From contig NZ_CP126279.1 in assembly GCF_003234815.2 (NCBI RefSeq), forward strand, positions 620,001 through 684,000: a stretch of 64,000 bases of DNA, read 5' to 3'. Made by a program: the position numbers and the translations under genes. Position 1 is the stretch's first letter; each line of letters starts with the position of its first letter. Below the pieces are notes generated by a model. It saw only the letters and a list, made by a program, of their open reading frames with translations. It was not told the DNA's origin and did not search any database. Positions 56,552 through 64,000 of this stretch are shown piece by piece. The DNA is from Curtobacterium sp. MCBD17_035. GTDB taxonomy: Bacteria; Actinomycetota; Actinomycetes; Actinomycetales; Microbacteriaceae.

Positions 56552-56606
56552 CTTGAAAACAAGTGGGCAGTGATGTCTCGTGGGTTCGAATCCCACACCC
56601 TCCGCC
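56552..56606 (+). repeat. attR: tRNA-Ser remnant
   Basis: An exact copy of 42418-42472, carrying the 3' part of tRNA-Ser from the anticodon loop but no 5' part. It is not a functional tRNA. Confidence 0.9.
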
Positions 56607-56789
56607 GAGGGGCCTTTCGGAATTCGGAAGGTCCCATTTTCGAAGTTCCTCCGGGTAACGGCCTGTTCACTGCGGAGTAGCGGCGACTTTTCCCGGCTGA
56701 CGGGCGGTAGCCCGGCGAGCTTTTCTTCCGTCGCACCGCGCGTCCGGGGCCGGTTAGATTCGTCGTTGCGCGGCCTGACCTGGGGTTTC

Positions 56790-57962
56790 TTGGCTCATCG
56801 CAGGTGGTGGGCGGTCGTATGCAAGTTCGAGATCGCGGGCGGGTTGGAGTGCGCGGTCTGGGCGGTCTCGCCGCGACTTGTTCGGCTTCGTGGCCAGGGC
56901 GAGGATGCTGCGGATCACGTTCGTTCGGCTGCTTCAGATGTCGTCGGCGTGGTGCTCCGGGAGGTGCCCTTCGATCAGGCGTGCGGTGTTGTGGTGATGG
57001 AGGTGTCAGCGGCGCGGGGCGCGGGGAACCTTCCGCCGCGAGGTCGCGCCTGGTCGCCGGGTGCGCGAACGGGAGACGACGCCGACGCTGCTGTGCGCGA
57101 TGGGCGTTGGGCACTTGTGCGGGCGCTCTTGAGGGAGGGGGTTCGTCTGTCAGGTCGAGGTGTCGTGCCAGTCGACGGCGATGTGCGGTCCGCCCTTGCC
57201 CGGCAGTGGAAGCGGCAGCATGCGGCGTGGAGGAGCCGGGAGCGCGACGCTCTCGAAGCCTGGGATGCCCCGTTGGACCTTCGCCTGTGGGGCCAGCCGC
57301 CTGAAATCGATCCCCTGAAGGTTCGACCGCGATTCGTGGTCGTTTCCGACGTGGAGTCCGCGGACGCTGCGTTGTGGCGGTGGGTCGTGTTGAACGCAGG
57401 GTGGCCGGTGAGAAGAGGTACACACCGCAGGATTCGTGTGCTGGTCGTCGACGAAGGCCATGGTGGTCGGTTAATTGGAGTCCTCGGCGTCAGTGAGGCA
57501 TCGGAACGACTGCCGCTGCTGCACGCTTGGTGTGGGGCTGACGTTGGCGCGACGGGATCGGACCGCGCCTGGCTGTTGCATGTATTCGAGGCGGTCGGGC
57601 CCTACCGCAGTACGCATGGTCGCATGCTTCTCGCTGGTCTCGTGACGAGCGCGGAATTCCATCAGGTGATCCATGAAGAGGCTGGTTCCGATGTGGCGGC
57701 GCTGGTGGTGCGAGAAGAGCTGGGCCGCCGAACGTTCGTGGGCTTCGAGGTGCCAGCTGGCCCGGTGATTCGATTGGGCTTAGGAGCAGATCATGATTGG
57801 CGGGTATGGGGAGAAAGTGCGCAGCTGCTGCTTAACGCGGCGCGATCGCGGCTCCGTGACGCGCCTGAGCGAGTGCCCGACGAGGGAATCGCTCTCGGGT
57901 CAATGGTGGGGCGTTCGGGTCTCGCAGCGCTCGGACTCGGGGCGCAGCACACCCGAGGTTGA
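56790..57962 (+). CDS. DUF4338 (DruA-like) protein
   Basis: A protein of about 390 aa. The block RRIRVLVVDEGHGGRLIGVL, then VFEAVGPYRSTHGRMLLAGL, matches the pattern I recall for DUF4338/DruA: a strand-turn pair RLRFLVxDEGxGKLIG, then AxxPPYxxLLGGKLxA. DUF4338 is part of Druantia anti-phage loci and of some transposon-linked proteins. The start is uncertain: the frame is open back to 56580 inside attR; TTG 56790 is a working choice. Its codon usage is less GC-biased than the chromosome. Other Druantia genes are not next to it. It is outside the att-bounded element. Confidence 0.5.
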   Translation: MAHRRWWAVVCKFEIAGGLECAVWAVSPRLVRLRGQGEDAADHVRSAASDVVGVVLREVPFDQACGVVVMEVSAARGAGNLPPRGRAWSPGARTGDDADAAVRDGRWALVRALLREGVRLSGRGVVPVDGDVRSALARQWKRQHAAWRSRERDALEAWDAPLDLRLWGQPPEIDPLKVRPRFVVVSDVESADAALWRWVVLNAGWPVRRGTHRRIRVLVVDEGHGGRLIGVLGVSEASERLPLLHAWCGADVGATGSDRAWLLHVFEAVGPYRSTHGRMLLAGLVTSAEFHQVIHEEAGSDVAALVVREELGRRTFVGFEVPAGPVIRLGLGADHDWRVWGESAQLLLNAARSRLRDAPERVPDEGIALGSMVGRSGLAALGLGAQHTRG

Positions 57963-58761
57963 TTGGTTCGGGTGCTCAGGTGCTCGTTCTTCCCATGACG
58001 CGCGCGGCGCGTTCCGTGCTTGGCGGCGGTGGAGGACGGGAGGGTCAGGTTGCTGTCGCGACAGTGACGCGGTGGTGGGCACGGCGCTGGGGCAGGCGAG
58101 GTGTGGTCCCGATGGCACTGCCGTCACGCGCGACGCGCCCGGAAGAAAGCCGATTCGCGGCCTGACAAGGCCGCCCTAGTAGATCACCCCCGGACTGGGG
58201 TGAAATCGAGCCGCTCATCACTCGCGTGGTTCAGGCGGCGTAATGCGCCGTTGGGCTGGACCGGGGCTAGTGAAGCACTTTGGCTGCATCTAGAGACTTG
58301 TTCGGGCAATGGTCGACGACAACGGCGAACAGGGCTTTCTGTGATTGACACATCGGCGCTTGTAGGTACTGTAAGCCAGGGGTGAGCTGGAACTACAATC
58401 TTGTAACAAGACCCCCTGTGGTCGATCGTGGCGCATTCCACGCGAGCAAAGTACGCGTTTTCCCGGAGCCGTCGCTCGATGCATGCTCAGAGGCCCCGAT
58501 CCCCACAAACACGCGGATCTGTCTGCTCGGATCGCTTGCGCGTGGACATTCCTGAGGGTGACCTGGCTCCTTGCGCATCGCCGCGTGCGGAAACCACGTG
58601 TCGTATCGTGATTGCACGGTCGAGTTCGGTCGACCGCTGACTACCGAAGGGCACGCATGGCACTCCCGCACGACTCAAGCTGACATGCCGCGGCGCAGGA
58701 TGGATCCCCATCCAACCCGCCACTGCCAAGTCCTTCTGCACCCACAGACATAAGGGAAACC
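57963..58761. other. about 800 bp with no supported gene
   Basis: Several short open frames exist on both strands, none with a ribosome site plus protein-like composition. A small hairpin TCACCCC/GGGGTGA lies at 58184-58203. The base composition is lower in GC than the left part of the window. It could hold decayed genes or a non-coding transcript. Confidence 0.55.
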
Positions 58762-58790
58762 ATGACTGCGCACCACGCGCAGGACATGCA

Positions 58791-58834
58791 GAAGGCCACC
58801 CAATCCGTTGGAGCGGATTACTTGGGTGGCCTTC
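58791..58834. repeat. 13-bp inverted repeat with inner stem
   Basis: Arms GAAGGCCACCCAA (58791-58803) and TTGGGTGGCCTTC (58822-58834) with inner TCCG/CGGA pairing. It precedes the three-gene recombinase module by about 260 bp and could be a terminator or an end structure of that mobile unit. Confidence 0.6.
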
Positions 58835-59093
58835 GTGGATCCTCGCTCGGAAACCACGATCAGAATAGCCCGGCGATTCACGCTGGTCAACTGCGTCTGA
58901 TCACGCATGCCTGCCACACCTCGCACAACGCCCGACGACCGTCCTCCTCAGACGCGACAGCGCCTCCCGCGTGACGCCGCCTGGGCGCAATACACCGCCG
59001 GCGGCCGCCCGGGTATCCGGGAGCTCGACGCGCGGATGTGCAGCCGCCGCATCCACCGCGCCGACCGCGTCCGACGTCAGCGGAGGGGCGCCG

Positions 59094-60095
59094 ATGACGC
59101 TCATGACTGCGGACGAGCTGCTCGAAGCCGAGGCACGCCTGCTACCCAATGTCGTCGGTGGCGAGCCCGCTGTGCCGTGCGGCGTCCTCGTGGAGCGGTA
59201 CGTGCCGTCGATGGCCAACACGTGGTGGTGGCATGAAGGGCGTCATGTCTTTCGACTCTGGGTGCTGTCCGCCTCGCCCAAGATCAACAACGTCCGAACC
59301 TTCCTGGCGATGATGCGTGCCCTGTCGCGGATGATGTTCTACGCCGAACAGACAGGCCTCGACCTCGACGTCGAGACCCTCTTCACGGACCGAGTCATCG
59401 ATACGTTCATCACGCAAGGTCTTGGTCCTGGCATCTCGGACCGCAGCCGGACGGTCTACCGGTCCCGTCTGCGGGCGTTCGGTGAGGCGCTGCTGCGTCG
59501 GCCGCCGCGGCGACGCGTTCCTCCCACGTGGGGCCGTTTCGGCCTCGCTCGCCCGTACACACCGTCGGAGGTTGATGCCCTCTTCGATCTGCCTCGAGTG
59601 CAGCGGACACCGCTACTGCAACGCTTCGCCACTGGCTGGATCGCGCTGTGTATCGGCGGCGGCATTCGCTCCGGTGAGGTGCGTTCGATCGCGGCTGACG
59701 ACCTCGTCACCGTAGGAGGTGTGCGATGCGTTCGCGTCCATGGACCACGCGAACGCGTCGTACCGCTGTGGACGCGCGTGCTGCCGATGCTCGACGCGCT
59801 TGCGGAAGAGCATCCAGCCGGGCCGCTCGCAGCGAACTATCGACCCGAGCAGCGAGACCCCATGCAGCAGCACCGCGACCGGCTCAAGATCCCAGCTTGG
59901 TCGCCACGGCCGCACACCGAGCGCATGCGTATCACCTGGACCGTGCGACTCCTCACCGCCGGCATCCACATCAACCGCTTCGGCGAATACAGCGGAACGC
60001 CGAACTTCCGATTCGCCGATGCAGCCCGACTCCTCCCCGATCGCGCCGACCACATCGTAGACGACCTCCGACTCGCAGCAGGAGACCCCAAATGA
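59094..60095 (+). CDS. degenerate tyrosine-recombinase-like protein
   Basis: A 333-aa protein with phage-integrase fold features: an N-terminal helical domain (NVRTFLAMMRALSRMMFYAE) and a catalytic-type domain with the first Arg in GGGIRSGEVRSI. Box II is degenerate: MRITWTVRLLTAGIHINRFG keeps one Arg but not the HxLRH pattern, and no nucleophile Tyr is found where expected (NFRFADAARLL). It may bind DNA without cutting. GGAGGGG precedes the ATG at 59094. Its stop overlaps the next gene (ATGA). Confidence 0.7.
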   Translation: MTLMTADELLEAEARLLPNVVGGEPAVPCGVLVERYVPSMANTWWWHEGRHVFRLWVLSASPKINNVRTFLAMMRALSRMMFYAEQTGLDLDVETLFTDRVIDTFITQGLGPGISDRSRTVYRSRLRAFGEALLRRPPRRRVPPTWGRFGLARPYTPSEVDALFDLPRVQRTPLLQRFATGWIALCIGGGIRSGEVRSIAADDLVTVGGVRCVRVHGPRERVVPLWTRVLPMLDALAEEHPAGPLAANYRPEQRDPMQQHRDRLKIPAWSPRPHTERMRITWTVRLLTAGIHINRFGEYSGTPNFRFADAARLLPDRADHIVDDLRLAAGDPK

Positions 60096-60367
60096 ACCGC
60101 AACCACGGACGCGCGGATGCGCACCGGACGCTCTCGATGCGTAGACGTTCGCGTCGCCGGCCCATGACTAGCCCGAGCCGATTGCGCGACCGCGTAGCAG
60201 GCTGGAAACCTCGCCGATCCCCATCGGCCCGGTTAGCGAACCCCACCCGGCGGGACGGCGGTTCGGTCCTGGGCGACGCGCTTCGGGCGCAGCCATCCTG
60301 GCTCACCGACTTCGACCCACATGGCGACCTGTGCGATGCCCTAGTCGAGCAAGGCGTAGTGCGGTGA
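60092..60367 (+). CDS. small basic protein of the recombinase module
   Basis: A 91-aa protein, very rich in arginine in its first half (SMRRRSRRRPMTSPSRLRD) and with a C-terminal helix-like SWLTDFDPHGDLCDALVEQG. Unknown function; nucleic-acid binding is plausible. It overlaps both neighbours by 4 bp (ATGA and GTGA), so the three genes act as one unit. Confidence 0.65.
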   Translation: MNRNHGRADAHRTLSMRRRSRRRPMTSPSRLRDRVAGWKPRRSPSARLANPTRRDGGSVLGDALRAQPSWLTDFDPHGDLCDALVEQGVVR

Positions 60368-61813
60368 GCGTCGCCGTCGACAACTCCGAGGGCGCAGAAG
60401 GCACCGGAAGCGACGCGCCGTTGGCCGTCGATTGGCTGCGATTTGGAGTGCCAGAGCCAGCGCTGTCCTGCCGCCTGCCTCGGCACGTCCCTCAGATCCG
60501 GCTTAAATCGGTTCGTCGGTCGGTCAGCAATGCGCTTCGGATCTTCGACCGGTCCGGGCTCGCCGACGATGTGCTGCGCTACGACCGTGACCGCAGGGGT
60601 CCGGCGCGGACCGTGTCCATGCGCACCGTAATCCTCCTGCTCCTGGCGTACCAGGTGCAGCGTCCCAGCCGCGACCTTGCCTTCCTGCCGCTGGTTCGTT
60701 GGGCGACGTCAGAAATGTCCGGACAGGATCGCGAACGGATCGGTCTGACCCACCCCCGCTGGTCCTACTACAAGGTCGTCGCCACGTTCCACGCGTTCAT
60801 CGCCCTGATCGACGATGCCGATTCGAACCACCGCGTCGACGGGGGTGGTCTCATTCGCGAACGCCACCCTGCACTGCCGTCCCGTCATATGATCCTCAAC
60901 CGCATCATTGGCGCCGCCATCCCCGACGCATGCCCCCCAACTCCCGTGGCCGCACTCGATTCAACCGACGTTGAAGCGTCCGGCGCATGGGCGAACTCAC
61001 CCGACCTTCCTGACCGCAGCGACGGCGACGACGAGTACATCCCAGACGACGTGGCACAACGCCCGGCGAAGCGATCGAGACGCCCAAAACGGCAATGGCC
61101 GCAGGGCCCCGATGGGCGCAACATCTACTCGTCCGACCCGGACGCGCGGGCCGGCTATCGAACCGTTGTACACAACCGATCGCGGATCTTCATCGGCTGG
61201 GACGCGCACGTCTTGTGTGACGCGGGTTGGTACGGCGCTCACCACTACGTGCAGTTCATCCGCGGCATGCTCTTCGAACCGGCCGGGCAACACAAGGGCC
61301 GAGCTGGCATCGATTTGATCGACTCCCTCGCACCGGGGTTCACCATCGACACGCTTTGCTCCGACCGCGGCTACAGCTACAGCGTTGCGGAGCAGTGGGT
61401 CGAACCTCTCCAAGCTCGTGGCATCACGTGGGTACACGACCTCCACACCAACCAACGAACACCACGCTCCCTCATGCATCACGACAAGTTCTCTGCGCAC
61501 ATCATGATCGACGGAACGCTCTTCACCCGAGGGATGCCAGAACGCCTCCACACGCTCCCCAGGTACCACCCCGGCATGACGTACTCAGAGAAGCGCTCTC
61601 TCGCCGCTCGCTATGACGAACGCGCGCAGTACGCGTTCGTCCCGAACGGTGGCCCTCGGAGCGACGGAAGCTGGCAGTACCGCGGGCCTGCCTACCTCGG
61701 CCGGGTGAACTGCATCAACATGTCTTCGACCCGCCGGCTCAACCGCAACGCACCCCTCACCAGCTGCCGAGAAGGCGACGGCTGCTGGTGCGATAAGATG
61801 TTCCGCCCCGGAT

Positions 61814-62731
61814 TTAGTGGAGGCTCGGTAGTGCCGCCTCGACGGTAATCGGAGCGGGGTTGTGCCGGTAGTGGTCGTGCTCAAACTCGACCGGCGGGAC
61901 CATGCCGAGTTCGCCGTGGAGGCGGCGGTGGTTGAACCAGTCGATGTACTCGACGGTCGCGATCTCGAGGTCCTCGATGCCCCGCCAGGGACCGCGGTGG
62001 CGGATCAATTCGGCTTTGAAGATCGAGTTCACCGCCTCCGCGAGCGCGTTGTCGTAGCTGTCGCCCTTCGACCCGACGGACGCGACCGCACCGGCTTCTG
62101 CAAGCCGTTCGGTGTAGCGGATTGCTCGGTATTGCACGCCGCGGTCGCTGTGATGGATCAGTCGCGTCAGATCGCGGTGTTCGCGTTGCCTCGTCCAGAT
62201 GCCCATCTCGAGGGCGTCCAGGACGAGATCGGTGCGCATGTTCCTCGACAGCTGCCAACCCACGATCCGGCGGGAGAACACGTCGGTGACGAACGCGGCG
62301 TAGACCCAGCCGGAGAACGTGCGGATGTAGGTGATGTCCGCCACCCAGAGCTGATCCGGGCCGGTCGCGGTGAACGCCCGCTGGACCAGATCCGCGGGTC
62401 GATCCCCGACCGGACCTGGAACCGTCGTCTTCGGGCCCTTCCGCTTCGAGACGCCCTGCAACCCGGCGACCCGCATCAGGCGTTCAACGGTGCAGCGGGC
62501 CATCAGATGGCCTTCCCGATGCAATTGCGCGTGCACCTTCCGGGCGCCATAGACGCCGTAGTTCGTCCGGTGTACCCGCTCCACCTCGACGACGCGAGTG
62601 GCGTCGCTGATCGATCGGGCCGACGGCGGCCGCGCCTTGGCGGCGTAGTAGCTCGACGGGGCGACCTGCAACGTGCGACAGATCGGCTCGACCCCAAACT
62701 CGGCTTTGCGCTGGTCGATGAACGTGATCAT
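61814..62731 (-). CDS. IS3-family transposase OrfB (DDE integrase core)
   Basis: A 305-aa protein. The N-terminal HTH_21-type region (RTNYGVYGARKVHAQLHREG) precedes the rve catalytic domain: Asp in WVADITYI, Asp in HHSDRGVQY and Glu in NALAEAVNSIFKAEL, about 35 residues apart, giving the DDE triad. The ATG at 62731 overlaps the OrfA stop (ATGA). In IS3 elements the active transposase is usually an OrfAB fusion made by -1 frameshifting. Confidence 0.9.
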   Translation of the reverse strand: MITFIDQRKAEFGVEPICRTLQVAPSSYYAAKARPPSARSISDATRVVEVERVHRTNYGVYGARKVHAQLHREGHLMARCTVERLMRVAGLQGVSKRKGPKTTVPGPVGDRPADLVQRAFTATGPDQLWVADITYIRTFSGWVYAAFVTDVFSRRIVGWQLSRNMRTDLVLDALEMGIWTRQREHRDLTRLIHHSDRGVQYRAIRYTERLAEAGAVASVGSKGDSYDNALAEAVNSIFKAELIRHRGPWRGIEDLEIATVEYIDWFNHRRLHGELGMVPPVEFEHDHYRHNPAPITVEAALPSLH

Positions 62732-63057
62732 CTGCTGGACGGGCGGTCGAGCTCCGCCGCGAAGAAAGCCGACGCCGACTTCAAGATCGCGTTGGCCCGC
62801 CGCAGCTCGCGGACCTCACGCTCCAACTCCGCGATCCTGGCCGCGTCGTCAGTGGTCACGCCTGGCCGGTCGCCGGCATCGATCTCGGCTTGCTGCACCC
62901 AGTTCCGCAACGTCTCCGGATTGATCCCGAGTTGCTCACCGATCCGACGCAACGCACCGGATCTCGTTGCCGGCTCGCGGCGTGCTTCCACCGCGAGCCT
63001 GACCGCTCGCTCCCGAAGCTCCTCCGGGTACTTCCTCGGTGCTCCCATGACTCTCAT
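62728..63057 (-). CDS. IS3-family transposase OrfA (helix-turn-helix)
   Basis: A 109-aa protein with an N-terminal helix-turn-helix (KYPEELRERAVRLAVEARRE, GINPETLRNWVQQAEID) and a C-terminal leucine-zipper-like helix (IAELEREVRELRRANAILK). It binds the inverted repeats and, if fused to OrfB by frameshift, forms the full transposase. Its start is just inside IRR. Confidence 0.9.
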   Translation of the reverse strand: MRVMGAPRKYPEELRERAVRLAVEARREPATRSGALRRIGEQLGINPETLRNWVQQAEIDAGDRPGVTTDDAARIAELEREVRELRRANAILKSASAFFAAELDRPSSR

Positions 63058-63525
63058 CCTCCCGTGGATTGAGAGCCTCCATCAGACACGGGGCGGAACA
63101 AGACACCAACTGTCGGGTTGCGCGATCAGCTCAGCGTGCGGCAGAAGTACGCGTACGGCACGAACCAATGGTTGGCGTACTACGGGATGCGCAACGCCAG
63201 CGAAGCCAAGATGGCGAACCTGAAGAGGACGCACGGGACGATGCGACGCGCCAGCTCGACCGTGAAGGGCACAACCGCGAACGCCTTCCTATTCGCGGTG
63301 CGATGCGCTGCCATCAACATCGCCCTGCTCGACGCCGTCTACGAGGGAAGCGTGACGCTCGCCACTACAGAGCCACGAGATGTCCCAACCACCAGCCCTC
63401 GCACTCGTCGAAACACCCCCACACACCTGAGGAACGGACCGAAAGCTCGACCGCCGCGTCGCACACGGCGCACACCAGAGCCCGACCGAAAGGCGCCGAA
63501 GTCAACAACGCCTGCACGGCCCTGA

Positions 63526-64000
63526 CCAGCTTCGGCCCGCGAACAGACGCTCGGTGCTGCGGCGGCTCTCACGATCTCCAGCAGTGGACCGCGCGCCACG
63601 CGAGCGCGTCGCAGCTGGCGGAGGACCGCAGCCCGAGGGCCACATGCGAACCCGCGGATGTTGCTCGGCTGGGAGGGCCACGGCGATCAACGAGTCTGCC
63701 CATACAAATGCCCGTGGGACTGCCGGGACCCGGGTCCGCGACGCCTCCCGCGGCGCTCCAAGCGACCCCTGCGACAAGATTCTCTATAATTCCTATGAAT
63801 CGGTCGCCCTCGGAACCCGACCTCGCCGGCCTTCGTCCGCGGCGTGTCGCCGGTACTCGTGTGGAACGCGCAGTCCGATTCGTCGTGGACTGACGAGCTA
63901 TTCGGCGCCACGTTCGGTCGTCAGTGTCAACGACAGGCGCGCGTCAGCAAAGCGGCGAAGATCGCTTCGGCACTCAGGGGACCGTCCCACGCGTTCGAGG
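63526..64000. other. window end: no complete gene; one open frame runs off the edge
   Basis: Most of this stretch has no convincing gene. TATAAT at 63785-63790 resembles a -10 box. A plus-strand frame without stops runs from 63799 to the window end; with GTG 63844 it starts VSPVLVWNAQSDSSWTDELF and contains SKAAKIASALRG. It could be the 5' part of a gene continuing outside, but no family is recognised. Confidence 0.35.

Larger units (their letters stand above)
42418..56606. mobile_element. integrated satellite-like element or reduced prophage at tRNA-Ser
   Basis: Bounded by a perfect 55-bp direct repeat at 42418-42472 and 56552-56606. Excision would give a circle of 14,134 bp. Gene order: integrase 1, three small leftward genes, then rightward XRE regulator, Xis-like protein, small protein, RepA-like ATPase, small gene, terminase small and large subunits, HTH protein, coiled-coil protein, small protein, tape-measure-like protein, small protein, cargo pair; finally leftward integrase 2 with its partner. 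There are no visible portal, capsid, tail-tube, baseplate or lysis genes. Confidence 0.85.
61799..63100 (-). mobile_element. IS3-family insertion sequence, 1302 bp
   Basis: Terminal inverted repeats of 28 bp: IRL 61799-61826 and IRR 63073-63100 share TGTTCCGCCCCG at the tips and TGGAGGCTC further in. A 3-bp target duplication AGA flanks it (61796-61798 and 63101-63103). It carries orfA and orfB on the minus strand and is inserted in a DDE-transposase-like gene. Both genes look intact, so it may still be active. Confidence 0.9.
60364..63525 (+). pseudogene. DDE-transposase-like gene split by an IS3-family element
   Basis: GTG start at 60364. The frame runs to 61798, is interrupted by the IS at 61799-63100, and resumes at 63104 in the same frame to the stop at 63523-63525, giving 618 codons once the IS and one copy of the AGA duplication are removed. 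Transposase features: Asp in ALDSTD (about 199), Asp in LCSDRGYS (about 334) and a likely Glu in NASEAKMANLK (about 512, in the severed 3' part). The IS therefore removes the third acidic residue. With the IS in place the 5' part ends in IS sequence at 61848 (about 494 aa). It is coupled to the 91-aa gene by a GTGA overlap. Confidence 0.75.

Noticed and set aside
56580..56789. N-terminal extension of the DUF4338 gene into attR
   Set aside because: It would be translated from tRNA remnant sequence and has no family resemblance; the frame is probably open by chance.
58762..58974. 70-codon frame starting MTAHHAQDMQ with a possible AAGGGA ribosome site
   Set aside because: It is crossed by a strong inverted repeat and has no protein-like pattern or family resemblance; kept only as a possibility.

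Overview
The window is high-GC DNA with actinobacterial gene content: mycothiol-era DinB/DUF664 protein, PiT phosphate permease, alpha-E protein and many GTG starts. The gene set and the dispersed GGGAGG-stem hairpins suggest Microbacteriaceae, possibly close to Curtobacterium; the genus is an inference and cannot be proved from the window.

Positions 1-42385 look like ordinary chromosome. In order they carry an RND efflux permease (cut by the window start), a lipoprotein esterase, a DEAD-box RNA helicase with a long Arg/Asp repeat tail, a DinB protein, and a MarR regulator divergent from a TasA/camelysin-like secreted protein. The TasA-like gene is followed by a SipW-type signal peptidase fused to a LamG domain. 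Then come sbcD-sbcC, a GNAT enzyme with a ketopantoate-reductase-like protein, a CPBP protease, recQ, a beta-hydroxyacid-dehydrogenase-type oxidoreductase, and a TDT transporter with its MarR regulator. Next are an alpha-E protein, an MFS-MarR pair, a phosphate permease with a small partner, lipases and small GNATs, a lipoate ligase, an orphan beta-class DNA methyltransferase and a DHA2-type exporter. The stretch ends with pgm, a MarR regulator, pheA, a diacylglycerol-kinase-like protein, serS, a HAD phosphatase, a lipoprotein and tRNA-Ser(UGA).

Positions 42418-56606 are an integrated element bounded by a perfect 55-bp direct repeat. The left copy is the 3' part of the intact tRNA-Ser gene, starting at the anticodon loop; the right copy is a tRNA remnant. 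Inside are a tyrosine integrase at the left end, small regulators, an Xis-like protein, a RepA/RecA-fold ATPase, small and large terminase subunits, a tape-measure-like protein, a two-gene cargo that includes a possible HEPN protein, and a second tyrosine integrase at the right end. No portal, capsid, tail-tube, lysis or helper-independent head genes are visible. It is therefore either a phage satellite or a reduced prophage.

Positions 56607-64000 lie outside the repeat yet are also mobile-looking. They hold a DUF4338 (DruA-like) protein, about 800 bp without a convincing gene, and a three-gene module joined by 4-bp overlaps: a degenerate tyrosine-recombinase-like protein, a 91-aa basic protein and a DDE-transposase-like protein. 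The last gene is split by a 1302-bp IS3-family element with 28-bp terminal inverted repeats and a 3-bp target duplication. Removing the IS and one target copy restores a single 618-codon frame whose predicted third catalytic residue lies beyond the insertion.

Dispersed elements include three copies of a REP-like inverted repeat containing GATCGCAG, several strong hairpin terminators, and perfect 13-bp palindromes next to two MarR genes.
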